A DNA stretch of 64,000 nt, taken from the NCBI RefSeq assembly GCF_008831285.2, contig NC_045139.1, forward strand, positions 19,016,354 to 19,080,353, read 5' to 3'. Of this stretch, positions 13,206 through 27,300 are shown one piece after another. The notes below the pieces were generated by a model. The model was not told the origin of the DNA, ran no database searches, and saw nothing but the letters and a program-made list of their open reading frames with translations. The first letter of the stretch is position 1. Every line of letters starts with the position of its first letter. Source of the DNA: Nymphaea colorata (taxonomy: Eukaryota; Streptophyta; Magnoliopsida; Nymphaeales; Nymphaeaceae). A program made the position numbers and the translations under genes.

Positions 13206-14660
13206 TATAAAGTAATCGAATTAACGTGCTTGACGGAGGAGTTGATGATTCGACATATCACCTAACATGCTCCACCAACGGCGAGTCGCCGTCGGTGGGT
13301 CCACCACAGACGCATCATCCTTTTCTTCGCCTTCGATCTTCTAGCAGGTTTCGGTTTCATATCTGTTTCTCCAAACTAATAAATTTGCACAAACGTGCTC
13401 CGCTTTTGTCATTTTTGTGTGTGGCCACTGAACTTTGTCCATAATTGCCAAACAGGAATCTCACAGTAACGCCTATTAACTTACATAAATAATTTTGATA
13501 GTCTAGTCTATTCTATTATTTGGAAAGTGATTGTTCATTGTGGAAAAAAAAAACAAATCAAGTTTATAAATTAATCCCCAACCAAACAGGTTGAATATGG
13601 TCTAGGATTCCAAACATGTTTCAACTCCAGTTCCTGTTATGAGTTATATTTATATATAATAGAGACTGACAGACAATAAGTTGAAAGATGCTAAGATTGG
13701 TACAAGTTATACGTTGTGTCACCACCTTGTTTATTTGATTCCATCCACGATCTCACCTTCCTAAACTTCAACAAGACACCATACTTATCTATGTCGATCT
13801 CATTAATGAGATCGAGATGGTTTTTGCAGAGGTCAATCTGTATCCCTTTTCTTGTGCAGTTTTGTTGGATCAAAGGTCGGCAGGTGATCCATCCTTTCTC
13901 CTCTGTCGTGGTTCTTCTTCCTTCCGCTTATTCGAATCGACTTCCAAGGCCGCCATGGGTCTTCCCCTTCTCTCTGATCTTCAAAGAACTCTTTCTTTAT
14001 CAAGTGGTACCATTACACCCAAATAAAAAAATTGTATCACTAGCAACAGAACTTCCATTCTTGCCTTCTTGCTTCCATGCACACATTGCATTCTGAACAG
14101 TCGGTTGCCCTTTCTTCTATCGAACCTTGTTTCTAGTTACTTTGTTCCCTAGTTCTTCTACTGACATGAATCCTTAAAAAAAAAAATATTCTTTCTACCA
14201 AGCTGAAACATTATATGCCCATATCCACAGTAAACTATGATTTCCTACCCATCAACCCTTTGAATAGATTAGACTTAAGATGTCTTTCAGACAATTTTGC
14301 ATTTATATGGAGTATTGGGAAGGACAATAGTATCGAGCATTTGTTGAACTGATCTTTACAACTTCTACATTTTATTGATAATCTTGAATTAGCTTTTAGC
14401 TATTTTTAAATGTAAAGAAGGGGAGATAGCCGGATAGGCCTATTCTCCCCGATGTGCACTGCTACTGGTTAAAGATAGCAAAACTAAACCTGCTTTTTGC
14501 AGTTGCCAGCAAGAGAGTATCGTATATGAGAAAAAAACTCAAAGATTAGGCTCGTTCCTGACATGTTGAGCAAAAGATAGGTACCTTAATAAAATCCTCC
14601 CGCCTCTATATCTTTCCCATCCCGGCGATTTTTGTTTTTTCTCCGACAGTGGACGGGTAG
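13206..14660. other. intergenic upstream of the BBD gene
   Basis: Contains a 13-bp-stem hairpin at 13272-13298 (one mismatch). It also has an open stretch at 13716-14096 whose translation I do not recognise. No complete gene was seen. The last part presumably holds the BBD promoter; no clear TATA box was identified. Confidence 0.5.
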
Positions 14661-14668
14661 GCAGCTCA

Positions 14669-14704
14669 GAGAGAAAGAGCGAGAGAGAGAGAGGGAGAGA
14701 GACG
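14669..14704 (+). repeat. GA-rich tract in probable 5' UTR
   Basis: GAGA-type purine run immediately before the BBD start codon. Such tracts are common in plant 5' leaders. Confidence 0.6.
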
Positions 14705-14714
14705 GGAAAGGAGA

Positions 14715-17700
14715 ATGTCTGGGATCCAACTTCGTTTCTATCGCGTCCCGGGAACGAGAATTTCGTCATCTGCAGAGGAGCTCCCACATTGGTGGAGATC
14801 ATCATCACCACCGTCGTCATCATCATCTTCGTCTCCTTCTTCGTGTTATTGGAATCGCAGAGTAAACATGGGAAGACGACTCGTGGTCTCCTGCAAGAGG
14901 GCGTCCGGCTTCCCCAATAACGGCAGTAGGTCGCCGGGGAATCGTCGACGTGATAGGGACCGGGGCGATGGAAACCATGGGGAGTACATTGAGGCCTTCC
15001 TTCTTGCGCCAGGTAACCAATTTAAAAATCCTTGATCCTTCTTGTAAATGCTTCTCTCTATGAGCATTTTTTTCTTCTTCTGCCCGAATGTGTACTTTTC
15101 CATTTATTTTGTCCTGAGAGCTTGATTTTGCACTTCTTGCCCCAATTAAGAAACATTTTATGGTTTATTTATCTTTTAAGGGACATGCTAGTGGCAAAAC
15201 GTGTTCATCAGATGAGAAAATCAACTAGTTTGTGTCTCTAAGATGCAATATATATAGGGTTGGGTAAAGAGGTATAGGTCGTAACTTCCCATTTCTCTTT
15301 TGATTCCTTGCTTCTTGGTATGGTCTTTGATTATGAACATTTGGTCATTATATCCCTTTCCATAATGCTTCTTAATAATGTTTTTTTTCGTTGCCAAGAT
15401 AATATAATTGCTTGTAATCTTATCTTGATGGTTCAGAGAAAGTTTTTCTGCATTCAAATGGCATGTAGATTAGGTATACGGGGTTTCATCCTATGGTGGG
15501 TATGATCCTTTTTCATTAGTGGCACTTGCACCCGCACACAGAGAGCTGGTTGGTTCTCCTCTGCTTTTCTTGTTGCCCATTGATTGGGGAGCCAGAAAAT
15601 GGGAGATTGGGAGGTAATGCGATGGATTCGTGGGGAACGGCGTTCTTGTGCTATTCGAGGCGTATTTGTAAAACTGATGTAATGAAGTGGAGAATAAGAT
15701 GGTTGATTTTAATTTCCAGTAAGCGCAAAATTTTGTTTGGGCTTTTCGCCTACTGTACGAGACAATCAGAGAACCTTCTGCCGGGAGTCGTTTCTTATCG
15801 ACAGTGGAACTTGTGTTGGTCAAAAAAAGTTGTCATCCTCTGGATATTTGCTGCTAATGTTGTATACATAGGGAGCTATAAAATTAGAGGCTGTTGATCC
15901 TTGGAAGAATGTAACATCCTGGTTTTTCAGGTAAGATTTCTATCGTGTTTTACTGGCTCTTGTAGCGAATTACCAGAATAGACTCTCTAGGCCGATAACG
16001 CCCAATGTTTTTGACACTTGTTAAATACTGGTCAAAATAAACAGTAGGAGGGACATCGGTTGACTTAAATATGTAAAAACTAATATTGGTGGGTTTTTGT
16101 AAATTTCATGTTTTTATCAGGAAAATGTCACATATTTCCAAAATATTGCCCAAAAAAGTTGTTATTTTAAAAAATCATTTATATATATAGTTGAATCATA
16201 TTCCTTTAACATTGAAAAAACTATTCTGAATGTTTCTCATTAATCTTCATAATTTCATCATATCTTTATTATTATTTATATGTTTCTAATTTGCAATTCT
16301 CGAGATTTTCTCAAGAAAATAACATAAAAATTCTGAGAAAAACTTCTCACTTCCCAGAGAATAATATTTGTTACCATGCTTAATTCTTTTCAATTTAAGG
16401 ACTAAATAATGTAAAAACAGTTTACGATATGGAACTGATTGTTTTGGTGGCAAATTCTCTTCATGGGATCGAGAAGTGAGTCTCTAAATATATGTTCAGG
16501 ATACCTTTCGGATAGTAGTTTACCCTGACTTTGATTTGCTTTTTGACCTGTGGTAGTTCAGGTGTTACAAATGCTCTCTGCTTTGTGCATCATAATAGAA
16601 CTCTAGCTCGCGTCTTCTGTTTCTTTTGTTGTTCTGTCAGTGACTCAGTAACTATACTCATTCTGATAAGGCAATGATTTTATGTGTATTTGTAGTGTGT
16701 GAATGCTGATGTACAAATTTCTAAAAGAGATTCCTTTTGTTGTACTTAGAAACTGTCAGGCACCACAAGTTGCGAAAGAGTGGCTTCATAGTTGAGGAAA
16801 ACTGGAATACTCTTGGCCATTTTCTCACCTTTCCTCTTCAAGGCAAGGATTACAATGCTCATGCCATTTCCTCAGTTGGAGAGAGTTTCTTCAGGCAGTT
16901 TCGAAATCCCACAATATTTCTGAAAATTGCATGTGATGGTGACTTCTGGCTGCCTATTATTGTTGGTATGCTAATGCATGAAAATGCATGAAACTTTCAT
17001 TTATGCTTGAACTGACTTTTTGAGTTATATAATTACAGTTTCCTGTGTTTAGTTTTTTTAATCTTCAACCTTTTGGTTCCTCTAAGCAATAATAAACTCA
17101 CTGGTTTACTGGCAGGAGAATTTGCTATGGAAGGGTTAATCACTGCACTACAAGGCAAAAGGGAGGTAAATTTGTGTTTGTTTTAAATTTCTTGTACTTT
17201 TTTTTCCTTTTATTTTAGTGTAATTGGAATGTGAACATACTGCAGGAGTCCCCAGATCAATTTGACTTCATGAAAGATGTTGTTGAAGCACTTGGATACG
17301 AGGTGGATTGCAATTTATATTTTTCTTTTTACTTTAATGCGAAAGGAAAAGTCACTTCTTCATTATGCTTATGGTCCCTACTTTTTGTTTTACTTTCAAA
17401 ACAAAAAGTAAAATCACAATAGTGCAATAAATTTGTCTGACATGTGGCCTTCAAATATGATAATATCTTGTCAATTGTATCTGTTGAGCATCATGTTTAG
17501 CAGCTATACAGATCTTCAGATACCATGTTTACATTTGGGTTCTGTTGCTAATCTAGGACTTTATGCTTTTAACTGCAGATAAGAATGGTGAGGATTACGG
17601 AAAGGATTGTAAATACTTACCATGCACACATTGATATTGGCAAGGTAACATTAAACCGTACACACCATTTTTTCTGTTAGTCATCCTTATACGCTTGAAA

Positions 17701-20700
17701 TCTAGTTGGACTGTAAATTTCACTGGCTATAGTTCTCAAAATTTGTAAATCTACCATTTTCTCTTTTCTATATATTTATAAACTTGGAGAATATACAGGC
17801 TGGGGAGCAGGCTGTTCTTAGTCTGGATTCTAGGCCATCAGATGCAATAAATTTGGCAAGAAGATGCAAGGTAACCACTGAAAATGTCTTTTGTAATGCT
17901 TATAGTTCCGAACCTCAGAAAGATGTATTTTATGCCTTGAAATGGATGGATTCTCTATGAGAACAGTTGCATGTCATTGCTTTTGTTTAGCTCTACAAAA
18001 TTACAATTCTTCTATTGCCACACTCAAGTGTTATCTTCATGTAATAATAGAATCATTTTACTAAAGGTTTTGAACACTTGGGATGTTTGACAAAATCTTT
18101 TTATTAAGAAGCGGGGGTTAAATTAGAAAATTTATTGGATCTTTGGTTTTTATTTGAACTTCTCGACAGGCACCAATATATGTAAATAAGCAGATAGTGT
18201 CAGCAGATGCCATTCAAGTTGTTTACGGGAGGTGGAAAGGGAATGATATGAAGTCCACTTATGACGTATTATTGGACAGGTACTTGGTGATGGAATTTTT
18301 TCCTGTTATTAAATTTTCTGAGCTTGCTTAATGACCATACTAATCTTATATTTTCTGCTATTTGTGACAGTAAGCTTACACGTTTATGTACTTTCAACTA
18401 TTTTCCTGGTTTACTGCTAAGCAGATTTTGTCAAATGATTTTATGGTTATAAATTTATAATCAAGTAAGTGAAAATTCAATAGCTGTGTTTTATGTACTG
18501 TGATAAACTCAGAATTGATCAAGAAAAAATATCTATGTAATACCAATGTAGGGCAAGTTTGAAATTTTACTTTCTTTTTGTTCTTTATGATTCTATGTTG
18601 GCGATGTTTGCGTTATCCACACTTAGGTTAGTTATATGCTATTCCAGATTCAAGAGTCTCACCTTTAGCAAAAGGGACATCATCGATGTCCAATCCTCCT
18701 GTTTCTGTATCTAAACTTTCTTAGTGTAAATACGTAATATGCTTCATTGAAGCATATGTATGAAAATTTAAAGTGTATTTTCCTTTATTCTTTTTCCCTT
18801 TTCTTGTCCTTAATGTGTATACTTGATCCTCTAAGTCTCATTTGTATTCTTTTGGTGTTTTCCATGTCTTCTAGGACTGAGTTTCCTCATTATTTCTCTG
18901 CTTATTGATGTCAGCTTCGTATCTTTCTGTTCTCTCTTTCTTCACAGCCTGTTCTTTCACTTTTTCAGTTTTCACCATGGGTAGATTTCCTACAACAGAA
19001 ATTTGATCTTGTGAGCTCATACATTTGAATTTTTTAAAGAGAAACGTTATTAGAAAAAATAAATTTGATTTTTTGAATGTCTCTAATTATTCTGTAATTT
19101 GGAGGTAGAGCATTACCCCTTTTTCCTGCCAAAGTCTGCCTCCCTGGCTTGTTCAGAAATTATCTGCGAGGATACACCTGTTAAAGGATAATGTGATCTT
19201 AACTGATGTGGAGTCAAAGGGTTAAAGGTTGTCTCATTCTGAACTTGAACGTGAACCTTCATCATAGCCTATTCTTCTTTTAGGCCTTTGGAATTTTGAG
19301 GCTTAAGGTGTCGGTAAGTTACCGCAGGGATAATTTCATTGTTTAACCATGCTCAGAAAAATGTTCACATTCAAAGAGTCCACTAAGTTCTAGAGAGAAC
19401 AGTAGAGCTTTTTTTTGGTGTGCGTGTGTTAGCTTAAGATGATAATGGGATTACAAAGGGTTTAATACCTACTTAAGTACTTGTGTACAGAATGGAGGCG
19501 AAGATAGTTCAGTAGCTGGTTTGAGTACTCTAATAGCTGGTCCAAGCTGGTCAAGAACAGCCAAGTTACCTTTCAGAGGGAAAAGTAAGAAATACATAAA
19601 AGGATAAACAAAATAAAATTATTGAATATATCGATTTGGACACTCATTCAGATAGTGTGAAGGCTTAACAACCTAACACTTGGTGTGCTTGTTATATGTA
19701 AAAGTTCTTTCCTTAGGGCAAAGTTCAGATGGTCTTTTTAGAAGAGCTTCATATCTTTCAGTAAGCTTTTCAGCCACATTACATCTTTACTAGTAATAAT
19801 TATATAAAGGATTCACCTAAAAAAGAACAAAAAGAATCAGTAATATAGTATTGGTCCATCCATATCTTTCAGTAAGCTTTTCAGCCTTGGTTCGTTTGAT
19901 ATGTATGATCCCTCGTCTTATGCCACTTTTGTTGTCATTGGAAAGAGTTTCAATGGTCTTGTTTAGAGAACAAAAGGGGACAAAAGCACCAGCACTACAG
20001 TGTGACTTGATGAAGAAAAGATGAATATCCATCTGAAACTAGAAGCAGCATGATGGAACTGGTTTGCCTCATTTTGCTTACTAAAATATGTGAAACTGAA
20101 AGCAATTGTCTACATGAAATAGGTACCATTTTTTTCAACACTCTTTTATCAACGGTCATTAAACTTGAGTCCCTATGGCAGACTTGATTTGGAAATCCTA
20201 GATTTTTTCTGTTAATTTTCATTTTATTAGCTCATGGGATCACTTTCTTTCACTAATCCTTGACCTCTTTCTTGAACGATGCTTTTCTTCTCTTCCTGCT
20301 GCAATAGTACCTTTTGTAGGTGCTTAAAGTTCCACATGGTTATAAGAATTTCTCTGTACATTGTACCTTTCTGTTCTTAATGATATTTGTCTGAAGGAAA
20401 AAGTTTCTTACTACCCATTCATAATTTTCTGAATAAGTAGAACTACTTTTTCTGCTTGTTTTTTAACCTTTTTTTATGTTTTCTCCTTTATTCCCCTTCC
20501 TAATCATGTCATTTTTGGTATATTTGCATTTGTTGATAGATTATAAAATGTGGGGTTAGATGATGTTAAAATTACTGTGGTTAATCCAAGTATTTTTGAG
20601 ACATTGGTTCTACCTGTAAATAGTGCGGAAGGACCTGATCCTGTGTCAGAGGAGCTTAGTTTAGTGAGGAAAATGAATTTGGCAGTCACAGAGGAGCGTT

Positions 20701-20847
20701 ACAAAGATGCAGGTACTCATTTCAGTGGAAGTTTTGTTGTCGAAGCCTGCTGAATATATTCGTATGAGTGCTTATTTTATTTCTCCTTTCGCAGCTTCAT
20801 GGAGAGACAAACTCAACAAGTTTCGTTTATCACAATATGAACCATAG
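14715..20847 (+). CDS. BBD: bifunctional nuclease (BBD family: DUF151/BFN domain plus UVR motif)
   Basis: Nine exons: 14715-15012, 16750-16965, 17116-17165, 17246-17302, 17579-17644, 17799-17870, 18170-18279, 20624-20712, 20795-20847. They join in frame to 336 aa and end at TAG. Residues 1-95 are Ser/Arg-rich (SSSSSSSPSS), a possible organelle-targeting leader. From about 95 the protein aligns with Arabidopsis BBD1/BBD2: ETVRHHKLRKSGF, NPTIFLKIACDGDFWLPI, a DUF151 core ending SRPSDAINLARRCKAPIYV, then the UVR-like EERYKDAASWRDKLNKF at 311-328. Family members have DNase/RNase activity and have been linked to defence and drought responses. The first ATG of the open frame was used. The 1.7-kb first intron and the 2.3-kb seventh intron contain only unrelated open frames. 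Confidence 0.92.
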
Positions 20848-22946
20848 TTGGTTTGTCATTTAAAAGGTAAAATATGATATTAATAGAGTTCCAGTGACGG
20901 TTCAATTTTCATCTATATTGTGAAAAGGAATTTTCACTTCATTTGCTCAATTAAGCGGAAAACAATTAGGATTCTGTCCCTTCGTTTCATCATCAAGGTG
21001 ACTAAGGCTTTTACAAAGTTCCTAATAGATTGGCGTACTTTCAGTTCACAGCTGCAACCAGATCTAAGTCCATGTTTGTCATTACAAGATCAAGTTGGGT
21101 CTTAGTTTGTGTTACTAAAAAACCAACTCCTGTCTGTGAATCTGCCGCTGATTTGTTTGTCAATTCAAACTGATTTCCTGGATGGTATCAATTATCATCT
21201 ATACCAATATAATAAATGTAGAAAATATGTTCCACTCCTGTTTATTTTTTCACTGGAAGCTGCGATCTAGACTGTATTCGAGGAAGATCCATTCACATCC
21301 AGGCATAAAGTCTTGCAGCAGAAACAATATTCCGAGTGCCCTACTTCCTGCTGTTACAGCTATCGTCAGTGACAAACTATCATACTGTTATTGCATGCTG
21401 ACTATGTGAATATTTTCTGAAAATTTTATTTTAATGTGTCTCTTTCGCCTTGCAACAGGATCAGTAAATTGGGGCTCTAGGTTGATAGCGGAACTACCAT
21501 GCCAGCTTTGTACAGGTCTTGCTAATACCAAGTTATTCTAACTGTATATAATCATTTGCTAAGCATTTGCCTCCTTGTGCCTAGTACTGCCTTTTCCTAC
21601 CAAGGAAGTAAATCTGAGCATAGGTATTCGCCTTGATTAAGGTTGAATTGCTAATTGCACAGATTCTGTATCTATGAAATTGAGATTTGGTCCCTTTCCG
21701 TAGAGAAGGAACACCCACTGCCACACACAGAGTTAAAGCTCCATGCATGAGCTAATTATAAAAAAAAACGCTGGTTAGTTGACATTGTAAATTTTCTTAA
21801 TTGGCGGGGGGTGTCATGGCGATGTCCAGTAGTTTTTATTTTATAAACAAGGTTATCAATTGCACCAACTTCTTTGCTTTGATTTAGTAAGCGAGCGTTA
21901 GGCAGACCTTAATATATCAAGTCAAAGAGACTTCATTTAAGGGCATCTTTAGATGGTGGAGAGGAAGGTTTGAAACAGAATTTCTGACCCTATATTTCTC
22001 ATTCAAGCACAACTAAAACTATTTTCTGATGTTTTCCACCCGTCCACATGAAAGTTGCCGCTTTTCTTTAGTCTTTTCGTCGCATCATTCGTAGCGTGGC
22101 AGGAAACGCAGAGAACATCTAAGCGTTTCACTTCATTCAAACAGCGTTGAATTTTTTACTACCTGAACGTCTTAAGTTTAACAGCCGCGATAAATCCCTG
22201 AATATATCGATGGAATAACTGTTCGATTGCCCTTCCTACCACTTATTGGAAAACGTAAAATTCTTTTCATCTCTGTTCTCTGTGCCTACCAGTAGCAAGC
22301 CAGATTGCTAGCAGCCAACTGCCTTGCTGGGCAACTTAAGCTAATCAATAGGCACAAATTTGAAACATGGCCATATGGTTAGGTTCTATGCACTAAATAA
22401 AACTGGATCTTGTCTAGCGCCGAATGTGTGCCACCTCACAGTGCAGATTACTTGTTTCCGTGAATCGGAAGTAGAAGGGACGTATATGGATCAGATACTC
22501 TTTTGTGTTTCTTAGTTGCACCAAATGTAGCTGGATTTAAAATTTTATTATTGATTTTGCTGATGAACAGTCCTTATCGACAGCATTAATCATGGATCTT
22601 GATGCTAGGCCCCATTACTATTAAAAAAAAAAAAAAAACGTGACGATATCAGACTTCTTAAGCCAATTGACATGTGTGTGAGAGAGACAGGGACAGAGCC
22701 CTTAATATGACGATTCTAATGAACGAAGTGAAATTTTTACATAAATAAACAAATATTACAGGTACCGTAAAATGCTCCTTTTTTTTTTTGCATTTTGGAC
22801 TATCAAAGGCGGCCTTTCACATGGTAACTGAAAAGAAAGAAGGAAGAAAATCCTAACAAAAGCCACCCACCAAACAACTACCTTATTGTGCTGTGTGGTC
22901 GCCTAGCGGCCCCTACCTTAGTTAAGGTTCAAACTTCGGCCGGAGA
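20848..22946. other. intergenic between converging BBD and ODC genes
   Basis: Contains the BBD 3' UTR and the ODC 3' UTR, since the two genes converge. There is an A tract at about 22620-22640 and a T tract near 22780. No additional coding region is supported. Confidence 0.6.
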
Positions 22947-24245
22947 TCATGGCGGCGGGAGAGAGTAGGCGACGTGGGTGGGGATGGCCGCCGTGTTGAA
23001 CCCATTGAAGCTGGACCCTGCTGCTGCCGTGTAGGCCCCCATGTTGGGGAACACCACCCAGTCGTTCACGTACAGCTCCGGCAGCCGGACTCCGGACAGC
23101 ACCGTGTCCAGCGCGTCGCATGTCGGCCCAAACACAGTCGACGTATACTGCCCCATCCCGGCGCACGTCGGATTCACCCGGTTCGACCAACAGGCCAGCG
23201 GCTGCGCCGTGATCGTCGCGTGGTCGTAGAGCAGGCAGTTCATCGACCCATAGATCCCGTCGTTGATCCAGTACTCCCTCAGTTCGCCCCTCACCCTCTT
23301 CCCGATGATGTTCGTCGCCAGCGTGAACGCCGTCTCGGCGAAGAACCGGCCTGGCTCGGATATGAACGTCACACCGGACTCCGCCGGAAAGTGCGTCTTA
23401 AGGGCCGCCCGGATTGTCGCCGAGGCCTCGGCGAACTGCGGGCCGAACGTGAAGCCACCACCGATGTTCAGCACCCGCATGCGCGGGAGGCCGAGCCGTT
23501 CAGCCGTGTCGAAGACCGACCGGGCGAAGGCAATCGCCGCGGAGTACGCCCGGGACTGCGTTGCGCCGCTCCCCACGTGGAATGAGACCCCGACGACCGG
23601 CAGGCAGGCGGCGTGTGCGGCCTGGAGGAGTGGCACCACCTCCTCCGGGAGGGCGCCGTACTTTGGGCCGAGCGGGCACCGCGCCTCGCCGTCGTCGGGG
23701 CCCTTAATCCGCAGGAGGAGGCCGCACCTCGGGTGCAACTTCCTCAGCTTTTCCACCTCTTCCTTGGAATCATAGGTGGTAAGGTTGACGCCCACGCCGG
23801 CCGCGTACCGGATGTGGGACTCGGACTTGCAGGGGTTGGCGTAGACGATGCGGTCTGCGGAGACGCCGAGGGCGAGAACGGCTTCGATCTCGGCCCGACT
23901 GGCGCAGTCGAAGTTGGCTCCGAGGGCGGCGAGGCCGCTGAGCAGCGCCGGCTCCGGGTTGCACTTGACGGCGTAGAAGGGCTTGACCATGGGGAGCGAC
24001 TCGTTCCATTTCTCCCACAGGCCGAGGACGACGCCCATGTCCAGCACGTAGAAGGGGTCCTTCTGCTCCTGCTTCATGGCAATGGACTGGATGAGGTCCA
24101 GCAGCGGCTGGTTGGTAGCCTTGTTGGTGGCGCCAAGGCTGGTGACCTTCCTGCCCCTGACTCCTGGTGAGCTCAGGATCGCCTGCAAGCCTTTGCTGCC
24201 CACCCCATTAGCCCTCACTGCCGGTTGCTCCATCACGGGGGCCAT
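22947..24245 (-). CDS. ODC: ornithine decarboxylase, single exon, 432 aa
   Basis: A PLP-dependent group IV decarboxylase making putrescine from ornithine, the first step of one route to polyamines. Visible motifs: PLP lysine K94 in [15 protein letters not shown] (222-227), IGGGF (261-265), EPGRF (297-301), LYDHA (339-343), catalytic Cys376 in FGPTCDALD, and [10 protein letters not shown] near the C-terminus. His342 corresponds, as far as I recall, to the His that is replaced by Phe in legume lysine/ornithine decarboxylases; its retention favours ODC activity. The CDS has no intron, is strongly GC-rich and sits in AT-rich DNA, which explains the long antisense open frames across it. The start is the first ATG in the frame; Met5 is an alternative. 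Some plants, including Arabidopsis, lack this gene. Confidence 0.96.
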   Translation of the reverse strand: MAPVMEQPAVRANGVGSKGLQAILSSPGVRGRKVTSLGATNKATNQPLLDLIQSIAMKQEQKDPFYVLDMGVVLGLWEKWNESLPMVKPFYAVKCNPEPALLSGLAALGANFDCASRAEIEAVLALGVSADRIVYANPCKSESHIRYAAGVGVNLTTYDSKEEVEKLRKLHPRCGLLLRIKGPDDGEARCPLGPKYGALPEEVVPLLQAAHAACLPVVGVSFHVGSGATQSRAYSAAIAFARSVFDTAERLGLPRMRVLNIGGGFTFGPQFAEASATIRAALKTHFPAESGVTFISEPGRFFAETAFTLATNIIGKRVRGELREYWINDGIYGSMNCLLYDHATITAQPLACWSNRVNPTCAGMGQYTSTVFGPTCDALDTVLSGVRLPELYVNDWVVFPNMGAYTAAAGSSFNGFNTAAIPTHVAYSLPPP

Positions 24246-24351
24246 GGAGACCTAGAGAGCAGCAGAGGGAGGGCTAACGGGGAGGGATGGGTTCGAACGT
24301 GGAGATGCCAACAAACAAGCTTGGACATCTCAAACACTACACAACCTTCTC

Positions 24352-24359
24352 AATTTATA
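24352..24359 (-). promoter_or_regulatory. probable TATA box of ODC
   Basis: The minus strand reads GTATAAATTG about 105 bases upstream of the ODC ATG. That is a typical distance for a plant TATA box with a short leader. Confidence 0.55.
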
Positions 24360-27300
24360 CCACAACTGAAGGGATGGAACAAGGAAAAAACCCCGAAAGA
24401 AAAAAAGTTAGGGGAACAAAAGAAAGAACCATTTTTTATTGGAGGAATCAGCACATAAAAAAAATGCTTCATTGGCATATATAAACCAAAGGTCAACACA
24501 TCAAACTTTCAATCTTCAATTACCAGGAAAGAGATAGGCATGCGGTGGACGAATTTTACGTCCTTTTGTTTTTTCTTCTCCACATCTATACTGGAGAGAA
24601 ATCAAAAGAAATGATTTAGGAAAATAAAGATGAAGGAAATGGGCATGCACCAACTTCCTTGATTCTTCTCATCTACAACAACCCATTGCCTACAAATTTG
24701 GCAACTTACTTTGACCTGCCTCTGGCCACGGATACTTTAATGAGGGGGTTGGTGAGGGCGAAGCAGCCTACAATTTTCTGGTCGCATATTCTTCCATCAG
24801 GAGATAAGGTCTTAACTGATGTCCAGGATCTTCTTTTGGGTTTCCATTGGAGAAGGGTACCAGAGGGCGTCTCTACTGTAAACGGTGCAATGTCTTTTAC
24901 CATGGTTGGGATGTGTATATCAGAGAAAGGCAGACGCAGCAACACTTAAGCGCTTCTCTCAAACAAGTTTGTCATCATTCCCCACCAACTTCTTTCCACG
25001 TTATTTCAAGTGCCTTGATCAAGTTTCTCTAAGCCAAAACCCGCTCCTCTACAACTTTTTTAATACATGTTATGGCACAAAAGATAAAGAATATTGATGG
25101 TTCGGAACTTGGGTGGCAATACGGTGCCCCTTTCAATTTGGGTGTCAGTGCATGCCACCATTGCACTCCATAAAAATAGCACCCATGAACACTAAAACTG
25201 TGTAAAAAACAATACACCATTTGCAAAAGATCATTAGTGTCGAATAACAGACTTTCGTCGGGAATGAAAATGTTTTTTTTTTTTTTGCTTTCATGTGATA
25301 TGCATGGCATTTCTATTTCACATGTTTTATATCTCTCCATCTTCCTTTTTAGGAAATTCGAAAATCCAAAATGTTACAAGAAACGGTTACCATCATGGGG
25401 GAAAGGGATTGGTGGCTATGACCAAAGCAATGACGAAATCTAGGCGAAGAGAGGGGTCCCAAACTTTGAAAGTTTCATCCCTACACAGAATAGCAGAGAA
25501 GGGCGGCGACATTTCGTGTGAAATGTACTTTGTTGAATGAAGCTGCTCCCTGACAAACCAGGCAGCTGGAGGGCACGATGCTATCTTCCTGGGCTTCTTC
25601 AATTCGTCTTTGTGGGCTTTAATTGGTCAAGCCGGTTCTATCACTGCTGGCTCTTACGTTCTGCCCTTGCAACCACAGAGACCACTATATACAGGCAGGG
25701 TGAAACAAAGGCTCAGGGAAACTAGGTCACACTTGGGTATCGTTATCCTCTAGGAGAGATGTGAAATCTAATAAGAGGGGTCTTCAGGGAAGAGTATTTA
25801 GAAAGGTATTTGCTCAGGCACTTAAGAAGATGTTTCAGTTTCCTGTAAATAGCGAGGTAATCGCATTCCGGAGTACAAACCTTCCAATGAGCTCTTGTAA
25901 GGTCTCTGCGTACAGAGAGCGAGAGCCCCTGCCTTTCTTGGTTCAAAATACCCCACTATTCATCTAGCCACTCCCAGTTTGATTAGGTTTAAGAGAATCA
26001 TGCAAAAGTTGGTGCTTTGGCACTGATCACCTTGTCGGCAGGCCTTCACTTTTCTTCTCCTTCCTCCTATAGAAACGCTGGCCAATCAACATCATATTCC
26101 CTTGCTGTAGACAGGCATAAAGAAAAAGAAAGTTATATTTCAGCAATTTGGACAAAATGGTCCTAAATTCCAATTTTAGGCGTTACCAACCTGACCAACT
26201 TAAGAATTAAGACCGAATCTTTTGTAAGTCAACCAAGATCCAACTCACAAGAAAATCGAGACCTGCATCTAATAAGGTTGTATCTTTGTCGTCCGGAAAT
26301 CGCGAAACTTCTTGCTTTACCAAATCCAAATAAAACGGTTCAGATTCAGGTTGCCTAGTCTGATAAATCCGATCCGTTAGCAATCCTAGTACTTAATCTG
26401 GTCGAATTTGGTTTTATTTAATCAGGTTCAAAGTAGAACCCCGGTTTGGGCAGATAGAGCCAACGGATGCTTATGATCTGCTCAAAACTCAAATATTCCT
26501 TACGAGTGAGGCTTAAACGACCTTACATAGGGTAGAAAAAGGACCCATGCATCTGGATCCTAACGAAACAATAATAAATTAAAACCTAAAAACTTTTATA
26601 ATTGGATCAAAATAAAATAAACTAACAAATAAACTTAAATTGCGATTTTTCTTTTCATTCTTTGCTCCTGCATCAATTTAGCATGGTCGTGTCAGACCCA
26701 GGTGTTAGATGGACTATCGTGGATGCGAGGGTGCACAAGTCGAAACAGGCCTAAAACCATTGGGAGAGGAAGTGGAAGGGCCAATGGGTTTTGCTCGTCG
26801 AACAAGCAGCAAAGTCTCCCGACATGCAGGGGTCTATCGAACCTGAAGCTCTCCTGACATTATGGTAAATGAATAGTTTTTTTCTTATATTTGATCTTCT
26901 CCGTATTGCTTAATGCAACTAACATTAGAAAGATTACATACCTTAGAATCAAGGTTATCAGAAACCCTGCTAATATGTCAAAAGCATCCTTCATGGGAAA
27001 CCGCTTTCAACCATACTTCTTACAACAGCTACACCGGTTTCCAGGAACAGCAGAACAGGACGTCTTGTTCTACCTGTTTTTAGAACCGCGAATCAAACGT
27101 ACTCTAGTAAGATCCAATGGTAAATGGACACACATTTTGCTTGTACAAGTCTGGCTTTCAAGTCAGTAGTAATAAGGAGAAGTTACGGAATCAAATGAAG
27201 AACCACAAAGGGCAGACTACCTCCCAAAATGAAACTCAGAAACATCAATATGTTGATGGTTTCGCACTGTCATTCACCAAAATTAAAACTAAGTCGTACC

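Noticed and set aside
13716-14096. 127-codon open frame that might be a retrotransposon remnant
   Set aside because: No reverse transcriptase, integrase or protease motif and no LTR pair found.
15526-15897. 124-codon open frame in BBD intron 1
   Set aside because: It is not needed for the BBD protein, has no recognisable domain, and lies between good splice sites of the real gene.
19310-19350. A phrase like GGTAAGTTACCGCAGGGATAA resembling large-subunit rRNA
   Set aside because: Only about 20 bases, inside a BBD intron, with no further rRNA similarity on either side that I could see.
22974-24170. Long open frames antisense to ODC (up to about 200 codons)
   Set aside because: They overlap a clearly conserved enzyme CDS and arise from its high GC content; the translations look like nothing known.
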